Positions 32,735 through 42,243 are shown, counted from the stretch's first letter. The stretch is 64,000 bases of DNA from Bacteroidaceae bacterium (GCA_017520935.1 JAFXEF010000030.1:21294-85293); one strand, 5' to 3'. The notes: generated from the sequence alone by a model not told the origin. A program made the numbers and translations.

Positions 32735-33367
32735 CTCCCCCTCTGTTTATAGAGGGGGTGCCCGAAGGGCGGGGGCGTTACAAGCGAAGCGCGTAGGCAA
32801 ACATCTATATGTTGGGCGTACTCCGCACTTCGTTTGGAACGCCCTCCGCTTCGCTCGTCCCTCTATAAACAGAGGGACAGCTTATAGGATGTTTTCGTTC
32901 TTTTAATATCTCTCTCGTCACCTCACGAATATACTCAACAATACTCTCATTATGCCTAAACACATCAACATTTTCAAACCGAATGGTACGTATTCCATAT
33001 ACACTCAACAACCACTCTTCGCGCTGCATATCGTAAGCACTTCCTTCCGGAGTATAATGAGGCTCACCATCAAGTTCTATGCAGAGTTTTAGCTGTGGGG
33101 CATAGAAGTCGAGTATGTAAGCACCTATGCTAAACTGTCGCCTCCACTGCACTCCTTCTACCTGTTTTGCACGTAAACATCTCCAAAGAACAGCTTCTGC
33201 TGCCGTTCCATTGCTTCGCAAATCACGACGAAGAGCACGGCGATTGTAGCGATTGATACTGAACTTGGATTTTTCGTGTGGCATATTGATATATTCTTTT
33301 ATTCTCCGCACTTCGTTTGGAACGCCCCCGCCCCTCCGGGGCACCCCCTCTATAAACAGAGGGGGAG
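32735..33367. mobile_element. Repeat-bounded DUF559 cassette (candidate mobile element)
   Basis: Left end 32735-32779 and right end 33321-33367 are inverted copies of a 45-base GC-rich sequence around CTCTATAAACAGAGGGGG. A third, partly changed copy in the same orientation as the right end lies at 32819-32880, overlapping the 3' end of the DUF559 gene. The right and middle copies also share ACTTCGTTTGGAACGCC. The element sits between apt and mnmG. Confidence 0.6.
32805..33284 (-). CDS. DUF559 endonuclease-like protein
   Basis: 159 residues from the ATG at 33284 (MPHEKSKF). DUF559 proteins share the fold of Vsr/restriction-type nucleases. The catalytic core is visible as DFYAPQLKLCIELDG with REEWLLSVYGIRTIRFEN after it. 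The last 25 or so residues (PSVYRGTSEAEGV...) are encoded by the flanking repeat and are not part of the domain. Role unknown; possibly a DNA nick or repair enzyme, or the motor of the surrounding element. Confidence 0.8.
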   Translation of the reverse strand: MPHEKSKFSINRYNRRALRRDLRSNGTAAEAVLWRCLRAKQVEGVQWRRQFSIGAYILDFYAPQLKLCIELDGEPHYTPEGSAYDMQREEWLLSVYGIRTIRFENVDVFRHNESIVEYIREVTREILKERKHPISCPSVYRGTSEAEGVPNEVRSTPNI

Positions 33368-33421
33368 TTGGCATAACGCAAACGTTTTTCATAGGCTTTC
33401 TTTTCTCTTAATCCAATCAAA

Positions 33422-33437
33422 TGTTTCACGTGGAACA
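33422..33437. other. parS-like ParB-binding site
   Basis: TGTTTCACGTGGAACA differs by one base from the palindromic parS consensus TGTTTCACGTGAAACA and equals the GTTTCACGTGGAAC form used by some ParB proteins. It directly follows the mnmG stop. Confidence 0.6.
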
Positions 33438-35309
33438 TTATCGACCTAAAAGCACCAAGAGTACATTGATATCGCTGGGCGAAACGCCGGGGATACGACT
33501 GGCCTGGGCGAGTGTTTCGGGGTCTATTCTGGTCAGCTTTTGGCGTGCTTCAGTAGAGAGTGATTGCAGTTCGTTATAGTCGAATCGGCCACGAATCTTG
33601 ATACTTTCGAGGCGTTGCATCTTGTCGGCAATCATCTTCTCACGCTCGATGTAGCCCTGATACTTTATCTTGATTTCGGCAGCCTCCACAATCTCCTCCT
33701 TGCGCTCGGCTATATCGCCAATCAGCGCACCGAGCGGACGAATCACTTCGCTCATGTTGGCAAGCGTGATTTGCGGGCGTCCGATAAGATCGATGAGCTT
33801 GCAACCGTGAGCGAGTGGGGTAGTGCCGAGGCTCTCCAAGGTGCCATTGATGAGTGCGGGCTTGATGGAAAAAGCTTTGGTAAGTGCGATGATTTCGTCA
33901 ATCTTCTCACGCTTGCGGCACAGGTGATAGTAGCGCTCCTGCGAAGCGAGGCCGAGACGATAGGAGCGTTCGGTAAGGCGCATATCGGCATCGTCCTGAC
34001 GGAGCAAGATGCGGTATTCGGCACGTGAGGTAAACATACGATAAGGCTCATCTACTCCTTTCGTTACCAAATCATCAATGAGTACGCCAATGTAGGCTTC
34101 ATCGCGGCCGAGCGTGAAGGGTTCGCCGCCATGGCAAGAGATGTGCGCATTGATACCCGCCACGAGACCTTGCCCCGCTGCCTCCTCATAGCCAGTGGTA
34201 CCGTTGACCTGTCCGGCAAGGAAAAGACCTTTAACGAGCTTCGACTCCAACGTATGCCGTAGCTGTGTGGGGTCGAAATAATCATATTCGATTGCATAAC
34301 CTGGACGATAAACGGCAATATCGCGGAAGGCAGGAACCTGTCGCAGAGCCTCGAGCTGTATCTCCATCGGAAGCGATGAAGAGAAGCCATTCAAGTAAAG
34401 TTCGTTGGTCGTTTCACCCTCGGGTTCGAGGAAGAGCTGATGCTGCTCTTTGTCGGGGAAGGTGACGATCTTGGTTTCTATACTGGGGCAGTAGCGTGGA
34501 CCGATACTCTGGATTTGTCCGTTGTAAAGGGGCGATTCGGGCAATCCTTCACGCAATATACGATGCACCTCGGGATTGGTGTAGCAAGTCCAACAGCAGA
34601 GCTGTTTCAATTTGCGCGGTTCACTCATATAGGAGAAACTGTGGAAATCGTTCTCGCCATCTTGAATCTCCATTTCATCGAGGTGTACGCTACGTTTGTC
34701 AATGCGTACGGGAGTCCCCGTCTTCATGCGCCCCACGGTGATTCCGTGTCGAGCGATAGATTCGGTTAAATTATACGATGCAGGCTCGGCCATGCGTCCA
34801 CCAGGCAACTGCACACGTCCCACATGAAGGAGACCATTGAGGAAGGTACCCGCAGTGACGATGACACACCTGGCATGGAAGACGACACCCCACACGGTGC
34901 GAACACCGGTGACTTCGCCATTTTCTACAAGCAGTTCGTCCACCGTGTCTTGCCAGATACGTAAGTTAGGGATGTTGTCAAGCACTTCGCGCCAAGCCCA
35001 GATAAACTTCTCGCGGTCGCACTGTGCACGCGGACTCCACATGGCAGGACCTTTTGAGCGGTTGAGCATGCGGAACTGAATTGCCGTACGGTCGGTCACA
35101 ATACCTGTATACCCACCAAGCGCATCTATCTCGCGTACTATCTGCCCCTTGGCAATGCCACCAATGGCAGGATTGCAACTCATCTGCCCAATTTTATTCA
35201 TATCCATCGTGATAAGGCACGTCTTCGAACCCATATTGGCTGAAGCTGCTGCTGCCTCACATCCCGCGTGGCCTGCACCTATCACAATGACATCGTAGAA
35301 AAATTCCAT
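33438..35309 (-). CDS. mnmG: tRNA uridine-5-carboxymethylaminomethyl modification enzyme MnmG
   Basis: 623 residues. With MnmE it installs cmnm5U at the tRNA wobble position. FAD-binding VIVIGAGHAGCEAA is at the N-terminus, with CNPAIGGIAKGQIVREIDAL, CVIVTAGTFLNGL, PRYCPSIETKIVTF and AGQVNGTTGYEEAAGQG in order, and the C-terminal GIDA-associated helices. Normal length. The gene is often near the replication origin, and a parS-like site abuts its stop. Confidence 0.97.
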   Translation of the reverse strand: MEFFYDVIVIGAGHAGCEAAAASANMGSKTCLITMDMNKIGQMSCNPAIGGIAKGQIVREIDALGGYTGIVTDRTAIQFRMLNRSKGPAMWSPRAQCDREKFIWAWREVLDNIPNLRIWQDTVDELLVENGEVTGVRTVWGVVFHARCVIVTAGTFLNGLLHVGRVQLPGGRMAEPASYNLTESIARHGITVGRMKTGTPVRIDKRSVHLDEMEIQDGENDFHSFSYMSEPRKLKQLCCWTCYTNPEVHRILREGLPESPLYNGQIQSIGPRYCPSIETKIVTFPDKEQHQLFLEPEGETTNELYLNGFSSSLPMEIQLEALRQVPAFRDIAVYRPGYAIEYDYFDPTQLRHTLESKLVKGLFLAGQVNGTTGYEEAAGQGLVAGINAHISCHGGEPFTLGRDEAYIGVLIDDLVTKGVDEPYRMFTSRAEYRILLRQDDADMRLTERSYRLGLASQERYYHLCRKREKIDEIIALTKAFSIKPALINGTLESLGTTPLAHGCKLIDLIGRPQITLANMSEVIRPLGALIGDIAERKEEIVEAAEIKIKYQGYIEREKMIADKMQRLESIKIRGRFDYNELQSLSTEARQKLTRIDPETLAQASRIPGVSPSDINVLLVLLGR

Positions 35310-35478
35310 TATACCTATTTATATATTACCTGACAAAGTTAGTGTAAAAAAACGAGGGAACGAAGATAATGAGAATAATTATAGGTAACAATATTGGCGA
35401 GATGTTTTAAACAGCATCTGCCTCATTACGGGTTACCTGCATACCGTAATTGTCTACTTGAATACCTCGATATATTTT

Positions 35479-35541
35479 ATATTGCCAGTCTTGGAATATA
35501 TATTCCAAGACTGGCAATATATATTCCAAGTGTGGCAATAT
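35479..35541. repeat. Repeat family R3: three 21-bp units, two forming a 42-bp palindrome
   Basis: Units at 35479-35499 (inverted), 35500-35520 and 35521-35541. The second reads ATATTCCAAGACTGGCAATA plus a final T; the third differs by two bases. The first two form a perfect 42-bp palindrome. A fourth unit lies at 56770-56790. Confidence 0.85.
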
Positions 35542-35683
35542 AGAACAGCACGCAAAGAAAGTTTTAAGAAATCGCAATAAAGTCCTTGCTCTTCAGAAGA
35601 ACGAGTATCTATGCTTGACTCACTATTTCGTGAATGGCCTCTTATTGCCATCGTAATACTCAAAAAAACACAAATTCTACCGC

Positions 35684-35760
35684 CTTATCCTTGCGATTTT
35701 CTCGCCCAAGGGGCAAGACGAGCGAAAAGAAACGATTCTCAGAAGCTATTTTTCAGTTTA
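35684..35760 (-). repeat. Dispersed repeat family R1, copy 2
   Basis: The reverse complement matches 10847-10958 in two blocks but lacks its GC-rich insert. Together with the R3 array this is the only content seen in the 630 bases between mnmG and the 35942 gene. Confidence 0.55.
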
Positions 35761-35941
35761 ATCAACTAATATTCATTGATTTAACCTATAAAATTTTTGT
35801 TGCAGTTTTTCTACGTTTCGTGGATTTATAGAATCTAATTAATGAAAATGGTAAGATTCTCGATAAATTAACTAACTATGTAACGTCAAACGAAGATAAA
35901 GTGCCTATGTAGGGTTAATCACGAAATAATATATTTATAGT

Positions 35942-36334
35942 TTACCACTGTATAGTCAACGGCTTAGGAGTAGTGCTATAAATAATTGCTGTGGCATTAG
36001 CTAAATAGAATACTTCAGTATCGGGATCATCGGCACGATAGAACTGCGCCAAGTGAGGATGTGCATCTACCATACTTACTACAGCTTCATGACGAGTTTC
36101 AAGGTGAGCTTCACAAGTAATGCGTATCCAGTCATCACCACGCATAGCAGTAATCTCTACCTTTGGGTTATATTTCATTTGATCAGAAACTTTCTTTCGG
36201 TTCTTTGTCATTATATAAAGTTTGCCGTCAAAAAGGTCAATAGTACCAAATGGACGCACACGTGCTTGGTCGCCATCCATTGTAGCAAGATAATACACCT
36301 TAGCTTCTTTCAAGAAATCGTATACTCTTTTCAT
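35942..36334 (-). CDS. Pyridoxamine 5'-phosphate oxidase-like flavoprotein
   Basis: 130 residues, a split-barrel FMN-binding fold: MKRVYDFLKEAKVYYLATMDG, RVRPFGTIDLFDGKLYIMT and PKVEITAMRGDDWIRI. Many small members are FMN- or F420-dependent reductases rather than true PNPOx. The function here is unknown. It lies 20 bases before the TrmH-family gene stop. Confidence 0.85.
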   Translation of the reverse strand: MKRVYDFLKEAKVYYLATMDGDQARVRPFGTIDLFDGKLYIMTKNRKKVSDQMKYNPKVEITAMRGDDWIRITCEAHLETRHEAVVSMVDAHPHLAQFYRADDPDTEVFYLANATAIIYSTTPKPLTIQW

Positions 36335-36354
36335 AGTTCAATATATTTATGTAA

Positions 36355-36888
36355 TTATTCTATCAACAACTGCCTTGCAAACTCCCATATAACAATACCT
36401 GCTGTTACCGAGACGTTGAGTGAATGCTTGGTACCATATTGTGGTAGTTCAATACAAGCATCGCTCATATCTACCACTTCTTGCTGCACTCCCTTAACTT
36501 CATTACCCAGGACTACGGCATATTTCTTCCCTTTCTCTAAACGCAACTCCTGCAAAGCAGTACTTCCTTGCACCTGTTCGATGGAGAATACCGTATAATA
36601 CTCTTCGTGTAATTGATTGATGGCATCACGTGTATCCTTATAGTATTGCCATGCAACGGAATCTTCAGCTCCAAGTGCTGTCTTGTGTATCTCGGCCGAG
36701 GGTGGGGTAGCGGTCACTCCACAAAGAAAAATACGTTCTACGCGATAGGCATCTGAGGTGCGGAATACAGAACCTACATTGTGTAAGCTACGTACATTGT
36801 CGAGCACCACCACAAAAGGTATCTTCTCAGCTTCGCGATAGTCAGCCAGTGGCATACGGTTAAGTTCAAGAACACCTAATTTTTTCAT
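36355..36888 (-). CDS. TrmH/SpoU-family RNA 2'-O-methyltransferase
   Basis: 177 residues from the ATG at 36888 (MKKLGVLELNRM). The 48 residues further upstream in the open frame read as non-coding. A -7 TAACTTTG at 36909-36916 fits this start. SPOUT motifs: LDNVRSLHNVGSVFRTSDA, VVLGNEVKGV and QYGTKHSLNVSVTAGIVIW. It methylates tRNA or rRNA; the target is not clear. Probably upstream of the 35942 gene in one transcript. Confidence 0.88.
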   Translation of the reverse strand: MKKLGVLELNRMPLADYREAEKIPFVVVLDNVRSLHNVGSVFRTSDAYRVERIFLCGVTATPPSAEIHKTALGAEDSVAWQYYKDTRDAINQLHEEYYTVFSIEQVQGSTALQELRLEKGKKYAVVLGNEVKGVQQEVVDMSDACIELPQYGTKHSLNVSVTAGIVIWEFARQLLIE

Positions 36889-36935
36889 ATTTATTCGTTT
36901 CAGATGAACAAAGTTAACAACAATTCCGTTATATC

Positions 36936-37360
36936 GGTGGATAACGGTGGAAAAATATTTGAAAAAAACATAGATTAAAATTTGGTGGTTCCGGTTGCTT
37001 GACGCATTTAAACAGGATTCTGGAACTGCCAAAAAAGTTAGCTCTTTTTTAAGAATGACTTTTCAACACCACTTTTCACCGATTTTAGCATAGATATTAG
37101 GAGCGAATTTATTAACTTTGCCGTTGTCAACAGTCGGTGGATAACTTACCAATGAGCATTGACTATCAATCATCAGCGGAAAATCTATCAGTGAATAACT
37201 TGTTGACAGCCCAAAACCTAATGTGAAGTACGAGATATGCAAATTTGAAGCAAAGTTTTTATACACTGTTTACACAAGCTATCATCATACACACATTTAT
37301 TTTTTTTAGAAAATAAAAAAGAAAGATAATATTTATAGCCTTTGTGGATAGGGTGGATAA
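36936..37360. other. Cluster of DnaA-box-like motifs in an AT-rich intergenic region
   Basis: GGTGGATAA at 36936, 37136 and 37352, and TGTGGATAG at 37343, each one base from TGTGGATAA, all in one orientation. The region 36917-37414 is AT-rich, holds TTGTCAACAG and TTGTTGACAG near-repeats, and has no gene. It could be an origin or simply the nadA leader. Confidence 0.35.
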
Positions 37361-37414
37361 GTTTCGCTGACTACTGCAAAGATAGGAAAAAGAAAAGATA
37401 AAAGATATACTGAT

Positions 37415-38419
37415 ATGGTGAAATCGGAATGGATAGCCAAGGGGTTTGCTGACGAACCTGTAGAGAACAAGGAGCAGCTGGTAGAGATGATACTCCAGCT
37501 CAAGCGTGAAAAGAATGCCGTGATTCTCGGTCATTACTACCAGCGTAGCGAGATACAGGACATTGCCGACTTTGTAGGCGATAGCCTCGCCATGGCACAG
37601 TGGGCCGCTAAGGTAGAGGCCGATGTGCTTGTGGTGTGTGGAGTGCATTTCATGGGCGAGACAGCCAAGATACTCTGCCCCGACAAGATGGTGCTTGTGC
37701 CCGACTTGAATGCCGGATGCTCGCTTGCCGACAGTTGCCCAGCCGATAAATTTGCCGAGTTTGTTGCTGCAAATCCTGATCATCAAGTAATATCTTATGT
37801 GAATACTTCTGCAGCTGTGAAGGCTCATACTGATGTAGTGGTGACATCAAGCAATGCACGCCAGATTGTAGAAAGTTTTCCACAGGATGCCAAGCTCATC
37901 TTCGGTCCTGATCGTAACTTAGGTGGCTATATAAATAGTATAACAGGACGTAATATGCTGCTTTGGGACGGTGCTTGCCACGTGCATAGCCAATTCTCCG
38001 TGGAGGCACTCATCGAACTTAAGAAACAATACCCCGATGCAGCCGTATTGGCTCATCCCGAGTGTAAGGGTGTAATACTCAAGTTGGCCGATGTCATAGG
38101 CTCTACCGCTGCATTGCTCTCCTATGCTCAGAAGAGCGATAAGCGTCAGTTTATCGTAGTCACTGAGTCGGGTATACTGCACGAGATGCAGAAGAGCTGT
38201 CCTGACAAGGAGTTTATTCCCGCTCCTCCCGAAACTACCGAAGGAAGCACCTCTTGTGGATGCAATGAGTGCAACTACATGCGTCTCAACACGCTGGAAA
38301 AAGTTTACAATTGCCTTCGCTATGAATTTCCAAAAATTGAAGTTGATGCAGCCATTGCCGAAAAGGCCATCAAGCCTATCGAGCGTATGCTGGAGCTTTC
38401 AGAGAGGTTGGTGAAATAA
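37415..38419 (+). CDS. nadA: Quinolinate synthase
   Basis: 334 residues. It condenses iminoaspartate with dihydroxyacetone phosphate to quinolinate in NAD synthesis, using a 4Fe-4S cluster. Motifs: VILGHYYQRSEIQDIADFVGD, VVCGVHFMGETAKIL, and the cluster cysteines in VVCGVHF, GACHVHSQFS and CGCNECNYMR. Normal length. nadB and nadC are not in the window. It is convergent with the fucosyltransferase operon, the two stops being adjacent. Confidence 0.96.
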   Translation: MVKSEWIAKGFADEPVENKEQLVEMILQLKREKNAVILGHYYQRSEIQDIADFVGDSLAMAQWAAKVEADVLVVCGVHFMGETAKILCPDKMVLVPDLNAGCSLADSCPADKFAEFVAANPDHQVISYVNTSAAVKAHTDVVVTSSNARQIVESFPQDAKLIFGPDRNLGGYINSITGRNMLLWDGACHVHSQFSVEALIELKKQYPDAAVLAHPECKGVILKLADVIGSTAALLSYAQKSDKRQFIVVTESGILHEMQKSCPDKEFIPAPPETTEGSTSCGCNECNYMRLNTLEKVYNCLRYEFPKIEVDAAIAEKAIKPIERMLELSERLVK

Positions 38420-39445
38420 TTATGTCCACCGCTTTATAAGGCGGTCGATTTTCCATAAGATACCTTTGCGTCGGTGCTTCCAGAAGTATTTCATATAGAT
38501 ACGTTCGGCGATTCCACGCAGACTATTGCGGTAGGCCTTGTGCCACTGACGCATACGCTTAAGGTAGCGGTGACCCCAATACACGCGGTTGTAGCGCATA
38601 GCTTGTTGAGGTCCTTGGTCGATGATATGACATAGGAATTGGGTGAGTTGGGTCAGCTTGGATTCAATGCTGTCGTGTTCGGGTGCCTTGAGAGCTGGAG
38701 TGGCAAGCATCTCGGCATATAGAGTGGAATTGGTGTCGATGGCAATGACAGCTTCAATGACCTCATCCCATGAGCCATAATCGTGGCAGTTGACGAAAGC
38801 CTTGGTATTGAAAGTCTCGGCCACGGTAGGATCGCCCCAGTAGATAGGAACGGTTTGTGCGGCAAAGGCTTGTACGAGTTTCTCTGTACAATAGCCGGGA
38901 TAGGTACTGTTCTCGAAAGCAAAGCTGAACTTGTGACGCTGTTCGAAAGCGAGTTTATCGGCCACAGGACCACCTACATTGTTACGGTAACGTCCACCTG
39001 AGGAAATGGGCTTGTAGGCCGATAGTTTTTCGAAAAACATCTCACGTACCTGTGAAGCACGGTCGTTAGAGTAGACGAAACTGCAGAAATCGCTTTTCTT
39101 AGGGGGAGGCAACAGGTGCTTCTGTTCCATAAGCCGAAAGTCTGGCTGGTAACGATTGAGGTAGCAGATAGGCAACCGGAAGTAGCGGTCGCCAAAGCCG
39201 ATGCGGTCGAAGCCGATGGCATAATCGTAGAGGTTGAAGTCGGGAAATTGGTTCTCGCCCGTGTAGAATATCTTCACGCAATCGTACTTGAGATGTTCGT
39301 CACCAAAGACAGAACAGAAGATATAGTCGGGTGTAGGCGACAGTTCAATCTCATAGTGCTGTGCAAGGAGCTGGTAGAAAAGACTTTCGGTGGGAACGAA
39401 ATCGTCCCAAAAATCTACAAAGTTTATGCGTATGTGTGGCTTCAT
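38420..39445 (-). CDS. GT10 alpha-1,3/4-fucosyltransferase
   Basis: 341 residues. Glycosyltransferase family 10 transfers fucose from GDP-fucose to GlcNAc. Family features: KFSFAFENSTYPGYCTEKL, VPIYWGDPTVAETFN and the N-terminal FYTGENQFPDF. The basic C-terminal tail (RKGILWKIDRLIKRWT) suggests peripheral membrane binding. The start overlaps the previous gene's stop by one base. It is the last gene of the six-gene glycan operon. Confidence 0.9.
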   Translation of the reverse strand: MKPHIRINFVDFWDDFVPTESLFYQLLAQHYEIELSPTPDYIFCSVFGDEHLKYDCVKIFYTGENQFPDFNLYDYAIGFDRIGFGDRYFRLPICYLNRYQPDFRLMEQKHLLPPPKKSDFCSFVYSNDRASQVREMFFEKLSAYKPISSGGRYRNNVGGPVADKLAFEQRHKFSFAFENSTYPGYCTEKLVQAFAAQTVPIYWGDPTVAETFNTKAFVNCHDYGSWDEVIEAVIAIDTNSTLYAEMLATPALKAPEHDSIESKLTQLTQFLCHIIDQGPQQAMRYNRVYWGHRYLKRMRQWHKAYRNSLRGIAERIYMKYFWKHRRKGILWKIDRLIKRWT

Positions 39446-40449
39446 CAGAGTTTCATTTTAGTGATTCGTATGTATGCTGGTATCAGTTTTTTGGCCAGTA
39501 CGGGACAACTACGGATAAGCGTATGCAGCAGGCGCATCCGATAGTCCTTGTGATAATAGGCATTGCGCTTGTAGTAGGGCACGTAACTGAGCAGATGATT
39601 GTGTAGCTTACAAAGGGTAAGTGTCTGTGGATAGTCTTCGTTGTGAATGTAGGTGAAGATTCCCAGCAGGTAGGCTTTCTTCAGGTATATGTAGTCGAGT
39701 TCCTCCTTGTTGGCCTTATAGAGTTCTTTGTCACGGGCAAATTGTATGAGCAGGTCGAACGATTTTATCTTCTCCTGGTAGCGCTTGGGATTGCGCACCT
39801 CGGAGAGTGATTCGTTGTGCACAAGGTAGTGGTATAGTGGATTGTCAATACAGGCAATACGCTTTGCTGCTAATAGTGAACAGGTGAGGAAATAGCTGTC
39901 TTCGGCACTGCGTGTAGAGGGGAAACGAATGCCGTATTCGTTGATTAACGAACGGCGGTAGAGGAAGGAGACGAAGAGCGTGGTGTAATGGGTGAGGAAA
40001 AAACGACGCTTCTTTCCGCTGAATTCACCATCTTCTATCACTGGATTACCTATAGGCTGTGTCTCGTTGCCTTTGACCAGTTGTGCCTGACAATAGGCAA
40101 TGTCAGCATTGTGCTTGCTGGCCGCATCGTACAGTTGCTCGCAGAAGTCAGGCTCCACCACATCGTCACTATCGACGAAAGCGATATATTCGCCTTGGGC
40201 TGCCTCGATACCCATATTACGTGCCGGGCCAGGACCCATATTATGAGGCATAGAAAGGAAGCGGAAGGTCTTGCTACTCGGATGGTTCTTGACAAACTTC
40301 CGTGCCCGCTCCATACTGTCATCGTGTCCATGGTCATCAATGAGTAAAACTTCGATGTCGTCTTTCGTTTGTGCTACGAGCGAAGCCAGACAGGCCTCAA
40401 TGTAGGGACCGGCATTGTATACGGGGATAATGATGGATATGTGGGGCAT
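39445..40449 (-). CDS. Family 2 glycosyltransferase
   Basis: 334 residues. A GT-A fold starting ISIIIPVYNAGPYIEACLASL, with DDHGHDDS, GPARNMGIEAAQGEYIAF and the metal-binding VDSDD at about residue 92. The substrate is unknown. In the glycan operon between another GT2 and the fucosyltransferase; it overlaps the next start by one base. Confidence 0.9.
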   Translation of the reverse strand: MPHISIIIPVYNAGPYIEACLASLVAQTKDDIEVLLIDDHGHDDSMERARKFVKNHPSSKTFRFLSMPHNMGPGPARNMGIEAAQGEYIAFVDSDDVVEPDFCEQLYDAASKHNADIAYCQAQLVKGNETQPIGNPVIEDGEFSGKKRRFFLTHYTTLFVSFLYRRSLINEYGIRFPSTRSAEDSYFLTCSLLAAKRIACIDNPLYHYLVHNESLSEVRNPKRYQEKIKSFDLLIQFARDKELYKANKEELDYIYLKKAYLLGIFTYIHNEDYPQTLTLCKLHNHLLSYVPYYKRNAYYHKDYRMRLLHTLIRSCPVLAKKLIPAYIRITKMKL

Positions 40450-40488
40450 AGCAGATTAAATTGAATGTAACGGTAGGTTATATACGAA

Positions 40489-41448
40489 TTATACGAGCAG
40501 CTTGTATACCTTGATACCCAATGATAGGTTGGTATAGAGTAGGAGTCCACAAAGTTGCATTTTGAAATTGTTGGCACGGCACATACAGGCAAAGAGGTGT
40601 CGATTATCTTTCATCATACCTTTCAGAGTGGTGTAGTCATCACCGCTGACGGAATAGAGAGTGCGGAGCACAGTCTTCATGGCAATACCTATTTGTGTGT
40701 AGAAGCTGCGTTTGTAGACACCCTCTATTTTGTGTTGCACTACAAACTGTAGTAGATTGTTCATCACAATGAAGAGGTCAACACCATTCTTGAGTTTCAG
40801 CACAGCAGTTATACTGCTTGAGTTTCCCTTGAAGTAGTTATAAACGACCTTGTTATAGGTAGTACAGGTGTCGGCAAGGTAAACAGCTCGGGGCTTGAAA
40901 TCGCTATCTTCATGGTAGATGCCGGGATAAAAACTCAGCTGATGCTGAAGTAGGAACTCACGGCGATAGATCATGAAGGGCACTGCTGCGTGGTATTTGT
41001 TCTGCACGAACCATTCCTTGCCTTTTTGTATACCCGTGGTGAGTGAATAATGCTCTTCGGGAGGTGTGTCATCGGCATATACGTTGCGGTATTGCAGTTG
41101 CATGATATCAACTTTTGTGTCCTCAAGTTGTCCAATAATCTGGTGCAGGCAGTCAGGCTCTATCCAGTCATCAGAATCGATAAACCATACATATTCCCCT
41201 TTGGCTGCTCCAAGTCCCGTATTGCGTGCCACACTCAATCCTTGGTTTTTCTGCTCGATAATGGTCACATTGCCACGTTCACAGATAAGCTCCTTTACCA
41301 CATCCATGCTGCGGTCTTTGGTACCGTCATTGACTATGATCAGTTCATAGTCCTCATCGGTCAGATAGGGCTGTTGTAAGCAACTCTGTAGACAACGGGC
41401 TACATATTGCTCTACATTGTATATGGGTATGATGAGCGACAATTTCAT
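40489..41448 (-). CDS. Family 2 glycosyltransferase
   Basis: 319 residues from the ATG at 41448 (MKLSLIIPIYNVEQY). Motifs: IVNDGTKDRS, GLSVARNTGLGAAKGEYVWF and IDSDDWIEPDC. The start follows the LicD stop by two bases. Donor and acceptor are unknown. Confidence 0.9.
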   Translation of the reverse strand: MKLSLIIPIYNVEQYVARCLQSCLQQPYLTDEDYELIIVNDGTKDRSMDVVKELICERGNVTIIEQKNQGLSVARNTGLGAAKGEYVWFIDSDDWIEPDCLHQIIGQLEDTKVDIMQLQYRNVYADDTPPEEHYSLTTGIQKGKEWFVQNKYHAAVPFMIYRREFLLQHQLSFYPGIYHEDSDFKPRAVYLADTCTTYNKVVYNYFKGNSSSITAVLKLKNGVDLFIVMNNLLQFVVQHKIEGVYKRSFYTQIGIAMKTVLRTLYSVSGDDYTTLKGMMKDNRHLFACMCRANNFKMQLCGLLLYTNLSLGIKVYKLLV

Positions 41449-41450
41449 AG

Positions 41451-42242
41451 CTATTTGTTGTTTACCCATTTTATTGTTCCGTGCACCTCTATATCCTCGG
41501 GTAGTTTCATATAGTTGCCAAACATCCTTGACAGATAACCATGTGCATCGTGAGGGGCATAGAAGGTGGCATCCTCAAAAGTTACCTCACTGAGCGGAAA
41601 TATCTCTTCACACTTACGCTCGGCCTTATATATCATCCCAAATGTATGGTGATAATCACTTTTTGGGTGAAACGCTGACACCCACCTTCTGAATACAGGG
41701 AAAATTACTCGTGTAAGCAGGGTATAATTGAAACCATAAAGCCTCCGAGAATATCTATACACAGCAGGATGACACAAATTAACATACAACCTGTTGGCTA
41801 TGCGGAACAGAGGATATGGCGACCTTTCCAATGGGAAAATATCAATAAAACATCCCTTGTGTTTGGACCGAAAGACATACTCCTCCTCAATACAAGAGTA
41901 CTTGTCTCGTACCTTGGCATACAGATGAGGATAATCCTTGTCGGTCACCTTGTCGTGCAGCATAAAGTTGGGTGGGAGCTCTTCGCGCAAGATAGGGAGT
42001 AGGCGGAGGTAATCCTCACGAAGCATCTCTATATCCAAGTCATCGTCCCAAGGAATGAATCCTCCGTGGCGTACAGCACCCAATAGCGTACCCGAACTGA
42101 GCCAATAGCGAATACCGTGGGCACGGCAAATCCCGTCCACAACCTTCAATATATCCAGCATGCGCAATTGCCCTTGACGGAGCAGAGAGCCATCAGGATT
42201 ATACCTTTCCCGCAGCTGTTGTTGGGTCATATCATCTATCAT
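41451..42242 (-). CDS. LicD-family phosphotransferase
   Basis: 263 residues. LicD proteins attach phosphocholine or a similar phospho-group to surface polysaccharide. The signature is YWLSSGTLLGAVRHGGFIPW followed by DDDLDIEML. Found here next to glycosyltransferases, so it probably decorates the glycan made by this operon. No choline-uptake or kinase genes are near, so the transferred group is uncertain. Confidence 0.88.
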   Translation of the reverse strand: MIDDMTQQQLRERYNPDGSLLRQGQLRMLDILKVVDGICRAHGIRYWLSSGTLLGAVRHGGFIPWDDDLDIEMLREDYLRLLPILREELPPNFMLHDKVTDKDYPHLYAKVRDKYSCIEEEYVFRSKHKGCFIDIFPLERSPYPLFRIANRLYVNLCHPAVYRYSRRLYGFNYTLLTRVIFPVFRRWVSAFHPKSDYHHTFGMIYKAERKCEEIFPLSEVTFEDATFYAPHDAHGYLSRMFGNYMKLPEDIEVHGTIKWVNNK

Positions 42243-42243
42243 A

